The translations under genes and the position numbers were made by a program. Below, piece by piece: positions 43,427 through 52,138 of a stretch of DNA of 64,000 nt. Under the pieces are notes generated by a model. That model worked only from the letters and a program-made list of their open reading frames with translations. It was not told where the DNA came from and did no database searches. The first letter of the stretch is position 1; every line of letters starts with the position of its first letter. This stretch comes from Roseburia hominis A2-183. GTDB lineage: Bacteria > Bacillota > Clostridia > Lachnospirales > Lachnospiraceae. The stretch lies in NCBI RefSeq assembly GCF_000225345.1, contig NC_015977.1:2463501-2527500 (forward strand). The letters run 5' to 3'.

Positions 43427-44353
43427 TTAAGCCACCCCCTTCTTTTTCTCTGCTCTTGCGCGCTTTTTCGCTTCTTTGTCGTCCGCATCTGCCGTAAGAA
43501 AGCCGACTGCCTTCGACACCACAATGCCGAGCACCACGATCAGTACCGCCAGTGTAGAACCATAATCATAATTGTTCAGTCCGAAGGTCTGCTGGTACAT
43601 ATACGTTCCAAGGAAATGGGTCAGTCCCTGCGGCGCGCCGTTTGGCACCATGACCCACGGAAGATCAAATACTTTTAATGCTCCCGTTACCGCCAGTGTG
43701 ACCGATGTAAAGAATACCGGTTTCATCATTGGCAGTGTAATATAAAATACCTGTTTAAAGCGGCTGCATCCATCGATGGACGCCGCTTCATATATGTCGT
43801 CAGGAATATCGCTTAACCCCGTGAGTAGAATGACAAAGTAAAAACCGATGTAACTCCACAGCGTCGGGATACAGACCATGATAAATGCCAGGCTGGGGGA
43901 AAGCCAGTTGACCGGCTTTGCTCCAATGCTCTCTAAAATCTGATTCAGCATACCACCGTTATAGTTGTAGAATAATTTGAACAACAGACCAATCGCCGTT
44001 GCAGAAATCACTACCGGAAAAAAGTACACCGTACGGAATAACTGCTGAAGCTTTTTTATCTGTGAAACCATTACCGCAAGCACAAATGCGATTCCGACCT
44101 CAAAAATCACCGTGAGCACCATCATCTTCAGGGAATTGACGAGTGCCGTCCTCACATCCGGGTCTGTAAACAATTTCTTGTAATTTTCAAATCCAATAAA
44201 CTTCCATTCAGTTCCCGGCATCTCGATGATTGCCGTCATATCATAAAAGCTGTTCTTAATATTCTGCACGAACGGTATGTAAAGAAAGACTAACATGAAC
44301 AATAAACCCGGTACCAAAAACACCACAAGCGGCCATTTTTTCTTATATAACAT
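43427..44353 (-). CDS. sugar ABC transporter permease, MalF-like (second importer)
   Basis: 308 residues, six membrane segments, EAA loop DIYEAASIDGCSRFKQVFYITLPMMKPVF, and a basic C-terminal tail (KKRARAEKKKGVA). Pairs with the MalG-like protein; the ATPase must be supplied from elsewhere. AGGTGGAAGAAAG precedes ATG 44353. A terminator-like stem (44398-44434) separates it from the binding-protein gene, the same arrangement as in the mannan transporter operon. Confidence 0.92.
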   Translation of the reverse strand: MLYKKKWPLVVFLVPGLLFMLVFLYIPFVQNIKNSFYDMTAIIEMPGTEWKFIGFENYKKLFTDPDVRTALVNSLKMMVLTVIFEVGIAFVLAVMVSQIKKLQQLFRTVYFFPVVISATAIGLLFKLFYNYNGGMLNQILESIGAKPVNWLSPSLAFIMVCIPTLWSYIGFYFVILLTGLSDIPDDIYEAASIDGCSRFKQVFYITLPMMKPVFFTSVTLAVTGALKVFDLPWVMVPNGAPQGLTHFLGTYMYQQTFGLNNYDYGSTLAVLIVVLGIVVSKAVGFLTADADDKEAKKRARAEKKKGVA

Positions 44354-44397
44354 CTTTCTTCCACCTTTCTATCATAAAAATAACTGTTTTTTGGGTG

Positions 44398-44434
44398 CAA
44401 AAAACGAAGGGGCCGCTGGGCATAGCCCCTCCGT
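44398..44434 (-). terminator. stem-loop between binding-protein and permease genes (second importer)
   Basis: Minus strand: ACGGAGGGGC and GCCCCTTCGT pair (one G-T), followed by TTTTTTG. A complete intrinsic terminator shape that must be read through for permease expression. Confidence 0.8.
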
Positions 44435-44457
44435 CATACTGTTTTCTGTATCTGATT

Positions 44458-45807
44458 TTACTGCTGCACCAATGTGAGTGCCTCGTTGATGGCATCTTCC
44501 GCCGACATAGCACCTGTAGATACCTTGACAATCTCTACCACAAGTGTCTTGTATGCATCGCCGATTCTGGAATCTGTCGGTGCCACGATCGCCGTTGCGT
44601 TGCTTGTGTACTCTGCGATAGACTGTGCAAACGGTGTTGCACCCTCTACCGGTGTTACCTCAACAGCTGCCTGGGACACAGCGCCGGTTGCTTCCCAGTA
44701 TCTCTGAACGCCTGCCTGGCAGGTGTGTGCCATGACGAATTTCACTGCTGCATCTCTCTTGTCCGGATCTTCCCATGCCTTCTTTGTGATATAGAATCCG
44801 GAAGAGATACCGCCTACCAAAGAGCCCGCCTCTGCTTTCTGATCCGGAACACCCGGGAATGCGATCACAACGGTGTTGTCGGTATCCTCGATGTTTCCTG
44901 CATACCAGGAACCGTCTAACTGCATGGCAGCTTTCTTGTCGCGGAATAACTGGCCTGTGTATGCGTCATCAACGGTGTCGGTATCCTCCGGGAATGCCCC
45001 CATATCTCTTAATGTCTTAAACATCTCAAGACCCTTTACCCATCCTTCCGGCGCGCTCGTCGGAATGGAAGTATACTCATCCACGCCGGATGCATATAAC
45101 ATCAGGAACTCAATCCAGTAATGCGGTACGTTGTTTAACGAGCAGGCAATCGGAATGATGTCGTTCTCCTTGAACGTCTCAATCGCTGTCTCCATGGAAG
45201 CCCAGTCTGTCGGAAGTTCCAGATCGTACTGGTCGAACAGATCCTTGTTGCAGTATAAGCCTTCCCAGTATCCGGTTGTCGGAACCGCACGCTCAACACC
45301 GTCGGTGTTTGCTGCTGCCTGTAATGCGGAATCCAGTGTGTCTGCCGCATAGTCCGGATATTCTGCGCGGATGTCTTCAATTGATACCAGCTTATCCGTT
45401 GCAATGATGCTGTCTGCGGTTGCATCCGTGAAGAACTGGATGACATCCGGCTCATTGCCTACGGAGAAGTCCGCATTGACTGCTGCTTTCCATTCCTCAT
45501 CGGATGTCTGTGAATTGTCTTCGATCGTTATGTAGTCATACTGCTCCATAAACTCTTTGTTGATTGCTTCGTAGGTCTCCTTATTCGGATCGGTTCCTCC
45601 GAACATCGACACAGTTCTTAATGTCACCGGATTTCCGGATGCTTCTGCAGTACCCCCGCCTGCTTCTGTTGTTCCGGCTGTCTCTGTCTTTGTGTCGGCT
45701 GCCGTGTTGTCTGTCGTTGCAGTCTCATCGGACCCTGCCCCGCATCCTGCCAGCATGGACACTGTCATTGCGCCAGCCAGCATCATGGATAATACCTTTT
45801 TCTTCAT
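44458..45807 (-). CDS. sugar ABC transporter substrate-binding lipoprotein (second importer)
   Basis: 449 residues. Signal peptide MKKKVLSMMLAGAMTVSMLAGC with lipobox SMLAGC, a Thr/Ala/Glu-rich linker, then a family 1 solute-binding fold (SVGNEPDVIQFFTDAT, YCNKDLFDQYDLELPTDW, AAMQLDGSWYAGNIE, GFYITKKAWEDPDKRDAAVKFV). GGAGGGTTTTGACT precedes ATG 45807. The ligand is not known; context suggests a GlcNAc oligosaccharide. Expression is probably driven by the YesM/YesN pair acting at the promoter near 45864. Confidence 0.92.
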   Translation of the reverse strand: MKKKVLSMMLAGAMTVSMLAGCGAGSDETATTDNTAADTKTETAGTTEAGGGTAEASGNPVTLRTVSMFGGTDPNKETYEAINKEFMEQYDYITIEDNSQTSDEEWKAAVNADFSVGNEPDVIQFFTDATADSIIATDKLVSIEDIRAEYPDYAADTLDSALQAAANTDGVERAVPTTGYWEGLYCNKDLFDQYDLELPTDWASMETAIETFKENDIIPIACSLNNVPHYWIEFLMLYASGVDEYTSIPTSAPEGWVKGLEMFKTLRDMGAFPEDTDTVDDAYTGQLFRDKKAAMQLDGSWYAGNIEDTDNTVVIAFPGVPDQKAEAGSLVGGISSGFYITKKAWEDPDKRDAAVKFVMAHTCQAGVQRYWEATGAVSQAAVEVTPVEGATPFAQSIAEYTSNATAIVAPTDSRIGDAYKTLVVEIVKVSTGAMSAEDAINEALTLVQQ

Positions 45808-45835
45808 AGTCAAAACCCTCCTTGTTTTTGTTCCT

Positions 45836-45869
45836 GCAAATGTTTTTCATTTGCTATACTGATATTATA
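45836..45869 (-). promoter_or_regulatory. promoter and leader hairpin of the second importer
   Basis: -10 TATAAT (complement of 45864-45869) without a good -35, as expected of an activator-dependent promoter. In the leader, GCAAATG-TTTTT-CATTTGC (45836-45854) is a perfect 7-bp hairpin. Confidence 0.6.
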
Positions 45870-45907
45870 CGAGCAGAACTCACAAAAGGCATTAGACCCA
45901 TTTGACA

Positions 45908-47752
45908 TTATTTGTTCAATCTTGCTATGTTCTTTAACTCATTTTGCGCTTCGCTTCTCTCTTTTAACGATATTTCATCCTCATGGTCAACGTACGGTAT
46001 CGTAATCGTCGAAACCGTGATGCAGTCTTCCTCCTGCTCGATCGACAGACCGTATTCGTCCCCATATACCAGGCGGATTCTGCGATTCACGTTCTGAATC
46101 CCAATGGAGGTGTGGCGTCCGGTATTCTTCGGAAGCTTGCTCTCATCGCCCTCCAATATAGCATGGATCCGCTCCAGCTCCTCCTCCGTCATCTTTTTGC
46201 CCGTATTGCGCACTTTTAAGTAGACATTTTCATCATCGTGGTATACGTGAAGCCGGATGACGCCGTTTTTTACCGTCTCCACCCCATGCACAATCGCATT
46301 TTCCACAATCGGCTGTAAGATCAGCGGCGGCACCATCAGATAGAGCAGATCATCGTCAATCTTGCGCTCGATCGAGAGTCTCTGCCCGAACCGCATGGAC
46401 ATAATGTAAAAATAGGCATCAATGCACTGCAGTTCCTCCGCAAGGTGAATCTCCTTTACATTGGCGCGGTTCATCCGGTAATCAAGCACGGTTCCCAGCG
46501 ATTCAATCATTTTAGACACGACCGTATCTCCCGACATCCGTGCCTGCCAGTTCATCATCTCTAACGTATTGTTCAGGAAATGCGGATTGATCTGCGCCTG
46601 AAGCGCCTGAATCTGTGCATCCTTGCGCGCAAGCTTTTCACTGTACATGGAATCAAACAGATACTTCACCTGCGCGGACATGCTGTCGAAGCTCTCCTTC
46701 ATCTGCATAAATTCCTGATTGGGCATGTCTCCCTCGACCGTGATTCCCATCTCTCCCGCTTCCATCCGTCCGGAAGCGCGGAGCATCCGGTCGATCGGGT
46801 GCTGGATATTCCTGCGGATAAAATACACCACATAGCCAAACAGCGGAATCAACAGCAAAAACATCAGCGCAACAATCGTATAGAACTGGTACAGCCCGGA
46901 ATAGAGTTCGCTCTTTCTGGCAAAAAGTACAATGCCGATGTGAAAATCATCCCGCCGCTCCTGATACAGATACGCGCGGTAGGTAGCGTCCTCCGCCTTT
47001 GAGAATGTGTGGCTGCTCACCCCGTCATACTTTTGCAGAAGCTGCTCTAAAAGCTGTTCCTTGTCACTCTTCTCCTCGTTTTTCACAAAGTCAACCCGCG
47101 CATCGCGGCTTCCGAAGCAGACCACCATATCATTCAAAAGACCGGTATCCACATCCTGAAACACCTTGCTGCGGTTTAACTCCACCACCAGCGTACCGTA
47201 CCGTGTATAATCCATCGTCGTGTACAGATTGCGGACGATAAAAATACGCCCGTCGACCACCCGCACGCAGGCATACGCCGAATCCGAATCTATCACATCT
47301 TTGAGGTAAGGCTGTATCTCATCCACATAACTCTTTAACGAGATGCCGGTGCGCGAAGAAAAGCTCTCCGGATCTTCGGTTCCGTAACAGTAGTAGGCAT
47401 ACATATTAAAACGCTCGTCCAGATAGAACTTTCCGCGCAGACTGGTATAGACATCCTGAAGATAGTCGTTTCTGGAATAGTCTCCCCGGAGGTATTTTTT
47501 CCAGGCATTCTCCCAGGTCTTCTCATAGGAAGGTCTCTGGCAGAGCGTGATGGCATCCTCGATGCGGATCGATGCAAAGGAAGCCATATTCTCTAACTGA
47601 TCCTCCATCAGACCTTCCGTCTTCTCAATGATTCCCTTCCGGTAGGAGCTGGTGGTATATGCAAAAAATACCGCGATCGGGACACCCCAGCACAGGATGA
47701 CAAATACTATAATTTTCTTCTTCAATGACGACAGTCGTCTCTTTTTCTCCAT
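45908..47752 (-). CDS. YesM/LytS-type sensor histidine kinase
   Basis: 614 residues. Two membrane segments (IIVFVILCWGVPIAVFFAY near residue 15 and VALMFLLLIPLFGYVVYF near 300) enclose a large extracellular sensor domain of dCache type. A HAMP domain follows (IQHPIDRMLRASGRMEAGEMG), a coiled coil, the phospho-acceptor His in QAQINPHFLNNTLEMMNW, and a GHKL ATPase (VENAIVHGVE, RNTGKKM, HTSIGIQNVNRRIRLVYG). It senses an extracellular sugar or the loaded binding protein and phosphorylates the YesN regulator. ATG 47752 follows GGAG-ATTTTT. Its TATAAT (complement of 47820-47825) overlaps the edge of hairpin copy 2. Confidence 0.93.
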   Translation of the reverse strand: MEKKRRLSSLKKKIIVFVILCWGVPIAVFFAYTTSSYRKGIIEKTEGLMEDQLENMASFASIRIEDAITLCQRPSYEKTWENAWKKYLRGDYSRNDYLQDVYTSLRGKFYLDERFNMYAYYCYGTEDPESFSSRTGISLKSYVDEIQPYLKDVIDSDSAYACVRVVDGRIFIVRNLYTTMDYTRYGTLVVELNRSKVFQDVDTGLLNDMVVCFGSRDARVDFVKNEEKSDKEQLLEQLLQKYDGVSSHTFSKAEDATYRAYLYQERRDDFHIGIVLFARKSELYSGLYQFYTIVALMFLLLIPLFGYVVYFIRRNIQHPIDRMLRASGRMEAGEMGITVEGDMPNQEFMQMKESFDSMSAQVKYLFDSMYSEKLARKDAQIQALQAQINPHFLNNTLEMMNWQARMSGDTVVSKMIESLGTVLDYRMNRANVKEIHLAEELQCIDAYFYIMSMRFGQRLSIERKIDDDLLYLMVPPLILQPIVENAIVHGVETVKNGVIRLHVYHDDENVYLKVRNTGKKMTEEELERIHAILEGDESKLPKNTGRHTSIGIQNVNRRIRLVYGDEYGLSIEQEEDCITVSTITIPYVDHEDEISLKERSEAQNELKNIARLNK

Positions 47753-47821
47753 AAAAATCTCCATTCCTGCATGCGAAAAAATGTATTTTCACACGGCTGC
47801 CTCCCCGTTTTCTCTCTCCAT

Positions 47822-48177
47822 TATAGCAGAACACCGCCGCGCGGACTAGTTATACCGTGTCTTTCCAAGCTTTGAGCACTCCACCGGAGATGTCCGCAAG
47901 CTGCAGACAATTTTAGGACTTTCGTGTGCCTCTTATCGAATTGCTGAACAAAACATAACCGCGCGAAGCCGATGTCTGAATTGCCATCTGCCATGTTTTC
48001 AATAGCAGATGGCAACGAGTTTCGGTTCGCGCGGTTTTATATTGTCTGTGAAGCAATTCGATTAGAGGCACTAGAAAGTCCGCTCATTGTCTGTGCTTGT
48101 CGGACATTCCCCCGGTGGATTGTCAAAGCGTGGCAAGACACGGAATGGAATGTGAAATGCGGCGTTTTTCTACTCTA
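47822..48177. repeat. giant imperfect inverted repeat, copy 2 (about 355 bp)
   Basis: Fills the gap between the kinase gene's promoter and the mutase stop codon. Arms pair around a loop at about 47998: CCGTGTCTT.CCA, GCTTTGA, TCCACCGG, ATGTCCG, CAGACAAT, GTGCCTCT.ATCGAATTGCT, ACCGCGCGAA and TTGCCATCTGC, each with its complement on the other side. The core is homologous to copy 1, but where the two copies differ the change appears in both arms (for example TTGGCATCTGC/GCAGATGCCAA against TTGCCATCTGC/GCAGATGGCAA). It would act as the 3' hairpin of the mutase mRNA. No real reading frame is seen. Confidence 0.9.
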
Positions 48178-49587
48178 CAGATCAAGGAACTGCTCGTATC
48201 TGGTGCAGATGTCCGCCGCCTCGACGGCATCCGGCATCTCGCAGAAAATGCGCAGCAGCGGCTCCGTGCCTGAGAAGCGGGCGATGACCCAGCCTCCATT
48301 TTTGAAGTAGACCTTGCTGCCATCCAGATAGGAGACATGGTCAATCTCTTCCGGCAAATCCGGCAGCTGCTTCTGCTCCATTAAAACTTCCTGCATCTTA
48401 AGCTTTTTCTCCAGTGTGAACTTATAATCACGCTCTTCCATATGGATCTCCCCACATTCTGCGTGAATATCATCCATGATCTGCGAAAGCTTTTTCCCGG
48501 TCACTGCCAGCATCTCGATCAGAAGCGCCGCCGCATAGATGCCGTCTTTTCCGTTGATGTGCCCGTGTACGGTCAGACCGCCGGAAGACTCGCCTCCGAT
48601 GATGGCTCCTGTCTCCTGCATCTTAGCGGAGACATACTTAAAACCAACCGGCACTTCATAGCATTTTTCTCCGAACTGCTCTGCCACTTTATCCAGCATA
48701 TGGGTGGTCGCTATATTGCGCACCACAGGTCCATGCCAGCCCTTAAACTTTACAAGATAGTAATACAGCAGCACCAGAATATCGTTCGGATGCAGGAAAT
48801 TGCCCTTGTCGTCGATCACGCCGATACGGTCCGCATCTCCGTCTGTAGCGATACCGATGTCACACTGTTTTTCCACCACATAATTCTGCAGTGAGTGGAG
48901 CGTTGCAGCGGAAGGCGCCGGAAGTTTTCCGCCGAACAGTGTATCATGTCTGTCATGAATTGTCGCCACCTCGCAGCGGGCAGTTAAAAGAATCGTCTTT
49001 AACGATGTCTCACTCACGCCGTACATCGGATCCAGTGCCACCTTAAGATCAGCGTCGCGGATAGCTTTCATATCCACCGATGCAATGATATTGTCTATGT
49101 ACTCATTGAGCGGATAGATCTCCTCGATATAGCCCGCCGCTTTTCCATCCTCATATGCAACCGCGCAGACGCCGTCCGATGCGATGTCGGCAATGTAGTC
49201 CTCCAGATCCTTCGTCTGGATCTCGTCGGCATCACGGCCGCCCGCAGTAAACACCTTGATTCCGTTATAGATTGCCGGGTTATGGCTTGCGGTAATCATC
49301 ATTCCGTACGGAAAATCATGCTTCATCACGTAGAACATGACAAGCGGTGTCGGCGAGGATTTGTTGATCAGGTATGCCTTGATCTGTGCCGCTGCAAATA
49401 CCTCTGCCGCCCACTGCATGGCTTCTTTGGAGAGGAATCTGCGGTCATATCCCATAACGATGCCCTGCTCGGTCACACCCTCGCTCTTCATTTTGTTGAC
49501 CAGCCCCTGCGCCAGAAGCTGTATATTTGCCTTTGTAAAATCGTCTCCAATCACGGCTCTCCAGCCGCCGGTTCCAAATTTGATCAT
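48175..49587 (-). CDS. phosphohexomutase, probably acting on GlcNAc-1-phosphate
   Basis: 470 residues, alpha-D-phosphohexomutase superfamily, with all four loops: MMITASHNPAIYNG (phosphoserine), ATDGDADRIGV (metal), GGESSGGLTVHGH (sugar) and ARFSGTEPLLRI (phosphate). The N terminus IKFGTGGWRAVIGDDFT is typical of a clade annotated as phosphoglucomutase/phosphomannomutase. It lies 26 bases behind the GH94 gene, so it most likely converts the sugar-1-phosphate made by that enzyme to the 6-phosphate. If GH94 is a chitobiose phosphorylase this would be GlcNAc-1-phosphate. The stop codon touches hairpin copy 2. Confidence 0.85.
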   Translation of the reverse strand: MIKFGTGGWRAVIGDDFTKANIQLLAQGLVNKMKSEGVTEQGIVMGYDRRFLSKEAMQWAAEVFAAAQIKAYLINKSSPTPLVMFYVMKHDFPYGMMITASHNPAIYNGIKVFTAGGRDADEIQTKDLEDYIADIASDGVCAVAYEDGKAAGYIEEIYPLNEYIDNIIASVDMKAIRDADLKVALDPMYGVSETSLKTILLTARCEVATIHDRHDTLFGGKLPAPSAATLHSLQNYVVEKQCDIGIATDGDADRIGVIDDKGNFLHPNDILVLLYYYLVKFKGWHGPVVRNIATTHMLDKVAEQFGEKCYEVPVGFKYVSAKMQETGAIIGGESSGGLTVHGHINGKDGIYAAALLIEMLAVTGKKLSQIMDDIHAECGEIHMEERDYKFTLEKKLKMQEVLMEQKQLPDLPEEIDHVSYLDGSKVYFKNGGWVIARFSGTEPLLRIFCEMPDAVEAADICTRYEQFLDL

Positions 49588-49613
49588 ATCAATGTCCCCT
49601 TTCTTTTCCTGTG

Positions 49614-52013
49614 CTATCCCATCACAACTCTGACGTCATGTCTGCTTCCCTGTGCCATCACTGGGATACGTTCGACCTTCTCTCCGTCCAGATACAATTC
49701 CTGCACGCCCTTCATCACGCCGTCCGGGTTTTCCACGTGAATATCATACTCTGCCCCGCGCCAGCGTCTGACGGCGGAAAATTCCTTCCAGTCTGCCGGG
49801 ATACACGGATCAATGGTCAGGTGTTCAAAATCCGGCCGGATGCCAAGCATATATCTGGTTGCGGAAAAATAAGCCCAGCCGCCGCTTCCGGTCATAAACG
49901 GATGACGTGCCCGTCCGAATGCTGTGTGGTCTCTTCCGACCACAAACTGGCAGTACGAATACGGTTCTGACTGCCGGATCTCAATCATATTGTTCTGATA
50001 ATACGGGCACAGTGCGTTGTAGAACTTCATTGCACGGTCGCCGCGTCCCAGCACGCACTCCGCAGCCCATGCCCACGGATTCGGATGGGAGAAAATGGAG
50101 CCGTTCTCCTTCAATCCCGGATAAACGCGCGTCACAAATCCGATATCGTCATCCGGCACGGTGTACGATGGAGCATTGAGCAGAATTCCATACGGCGTAA
50201 ACAGATACTTATCCACGGAATCCATCGCACGTTTTCCTTTTTCCACATCGGCTGCACCGGAAAGCACTGCCCATGCATTGGACTCCAGATGTACCTTTCC
50301 TTCCGCATCCTCCGATGTTCCGATCTTCTTTCCGTTCTTTGTGATACCGCGGATGAACCATTCCTTATCCCACAGTTCCCTGTTACAGACATTTCCTACC
50401 CGCTCGCGCATCGCCTGATATTTTTCCACATCCTCCGTGCGTCCGAGATATTCTGCCAGCTGCAGGAAGTGGCAGATCGCCCAGTAATGCAGGAAGGACA
50501 CCATTGCGCTCTCTCCGCCGCCTAAGTTCAGACAATCGTTCCAGTCTGCGCGGAGTCCCTTGCAGATTCCGGTTGCGCCGACCTGTTCCGCGGAAAAATC
50601 CAAAATCCGCTTCATATGTTCATATACCGTTCCCTCGCCTCCGTCGGCATAGGTCACGGTCTCATCTGCAAATCCAGTCTCTCCCGTCTCCTTGATATAT
50701 TCGATAATGGATGGCACCAGCCAGAGCGCATCATCCGAGCAGGCATCCTCCAGCCCGTGCACAATGTCCTTCGCGTTCACTGTCGGGATGACCGTCGGAG
50801 ACTTAAACGGCTTTTTCTTTTCCTTTTTTGCATCCGGGTCAAACCATTCCGGCGAGAACAGATGCAGTCCGTAGCCTTTGGTTGTGAGTCCGCGCAGCAG
50901 TTCCACGATGCGCTGTCTGCATTTCTCCGGATTGGAGTGCGGTATCGTCATTGCATCCTGCGCCGTATCCCGGTATCCCAGACCCGTGCGGCCACCTACC
51001 TCGATAAACGATGCAAAACGCGAAAACATGATATTTACTTCCGCCTGATAGAGGTTCCAGGTATTGATGAGCGTATTCATTCCCTCATTCGGCGTCCTGA
51101 TCTGCAGCTGTGCAAATTTGTTTTCCCAATACTCCCTTAACTGTGCATACGCCGCATCCACATTTGCCATGTCAGAATATTTTTCCCGGATCTTTTTTCC
51201 CGCTTCGCGGCTGCCCTCTCCGAGCATGAAGATCAGCCGTACTTCCTCTCCCGGCGCCAGCACAAGATCCTTCTGTAAGCTTCCGCAGTGGTTGTTTCCA
51301 AGCTCGTGAGAACCGCTGCATGTTCCGCACTCCACCGCAATCGGGTTGTCTTCCGTCCGGTATGCTCCCAGAAAGCTGTCACGCAGACAGTCAAATCCGT
51401 CCGGCGTCACATTCGACGCGAAATACTGATAGCCGAATTCCTCATAGAACAGATCATACTCGATGATATTTTCATCGTAGGATGATCCTGCACAGTAGAG
51501 GCTCATCTGGAAATTCTGGTTGTCAATCATAATGTGATGGAACGAGAACTCACAATACGAAAATACCGATAATCTTCTCTCTTTGTCTGTGGTGTTCTTA
51601 AGACGCACATCCCACAGTTCCACCGCATCGTCCATCGGAACCATCAGCGTCTGGCTTGCCTTGATTCCCTTGTAATCGCACTCATAGGTCGTGTAGCTCA
51701 TGCCGTGTCTGCAGGTATACTTTGCCTGATTAAGCGGTTTGCCCACCGGCTGCCAGGATATGCTCCAGTAGTCTCCGTCCTCGGCATCCCTCAGATACAC
51801 ATAATGTCCCGGCCGGTCCATCGGCACCGCATTTCCGCGAAAACGCGTCACCCGGTGATACTCCGGAGACTGATAGAACATGTAACCGCCCGCCGTATGA
51901 TTGACCACGACGCACAAATCCTTCACGCCGAGATAATTTGTCCACGATACCGGCAGGTCGACGCGGTCAATGACATATTCCCTTTTCTCATTGTCAAAAT
52001 GTCCGTACTGCAT
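49614..52013 (-). CDS. GH94 phosphorylase, likely N,N'-diacetylchitobiose phosphorylase
   Basis: 799 residues, full length for GH94. The catalytic Asp is in KGLRADWNDCLNLGGGES. Compared from memory, FIEVGGRTGLGYRDTAQDA, YADGGEGTVYEHM and LGGGESAMVSFLHYW follow the Vibrio chitobiose phosphorylase, whereas cellobiose phosphorylases have a FETGIGRGMGFRDSNQD-type stretch and no GGGES. The reaction would be (GlcNAc)2 plus phosphate to GlcNAc-1-phosphate and GlcNAc. It is cytoplasmic, and the mutase gene follows directly. Cellobiose or another disaccharide as substrate remains possible. The start at 52013 sits behind a hairpin that buries its ribosome binding site. Confidence 0.88.
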   Translation of the reverse strand: MQYGHFDNEKREYVIDRVDLPVSWTNYLGVKDLCVVVNHTAGGYMFYQSPEYHRVTRFRGNAVPMDRPGHYVYLRDAEDGDYWSISWQPVGKPLNQAKYTCRHGMSYTTYECDYKGIKASQTLMVPMDDAVELWDVRLKNTTDKERRLSVFSYCEFSFHHIMIDNQNFQMSLYCAGSSYDENIIEYDLFYEEFGYQYFASNVTPDGFDCLRDSFLGAYRTEDNPIAVECGTCSGSHELGNNHCGSLQKDLVLAPGEEVRLIFMLGEGSREAGKKIREKYSDMANVDAAYAQLREYWENKFAQLQIRTPNEGMNTLINTWNLYQAEVNIMFSRFASFIEVGGRTGLGYRDTAQDAMTIPHSNPEKCRQRIVELLRGLTTKGYGLHLFSPEWFDPDAKKEKKKPFKSPTVIPTVNAKDIVHGLEDACSDDALWLVPSIIEYIKETGETGFADETVTYADGGEGTVYEHMKRILDFSAEQVGATGICKGLRADWNDCLNLGGGESAMVSFLHYWAICHFLQLAEYLGRTEDVEKYQAMRERVGNVCNRELWDKEWFIRGITKNGKKIGTSEDAEGKVHLESNAWAVLSGAADVEKGKRAMDSVDKYLFTPYGILLNAPSYTVPDDDIGFVTRVYPGLKENGSIFSHPNPWAWAAECVLGRGDRAMKFYNALCPYYQNNMIEIRQSEPYSYCQFVVGRDHTAFGRARHPFMTGSGGWAYFSATRYMLGIRPDFEHLTIDPCIPADWKEFSAVRRWRGAEYDIHVENPDGVMKGVQELYLDGEKVERIPVMAQGSRHDVRVVMG

Positions 52014-52079
52014 AAAAAATCCCCCTGTCTTACCTTCCTATTTTCATTCCTTCTGAAAATATTATAGTAAGACAGAGGG
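52014..52079 (-). promoter_or_regulatory. GH94 leader: -10 box abutting a hairpin that buries the ribosome binding site
   Basis: Minus strand: CCCTCTGTCTTAC (complement of 52067-52079), then TATAAT (complement of 52061-52066), a loop, then GTAAGACAGGGGG (complement of 52021-52033), ATTTTTT and ATG 52013. The arms form a terminator-like hairpin in any mRNA read through from upstream. A transcript begun at the internal TATAAT lacks the first arm and leaves the ribosome binding site free. Confidence 0.7.
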
Positions 52080-52138
52080 CGAAATTGTATTGCCACGCAT
52101 GGCATAATTTGCATATTTCTGTCATTCTAAAACAGAAC

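Noticed and set aside
49614..52013. Cellobiose phosphorylase as the name for GH94
   Set aside because: The conserved loops follow chitobiose phosphorylase, and nagAB are close by; cellobiose is kept only as an alternative.
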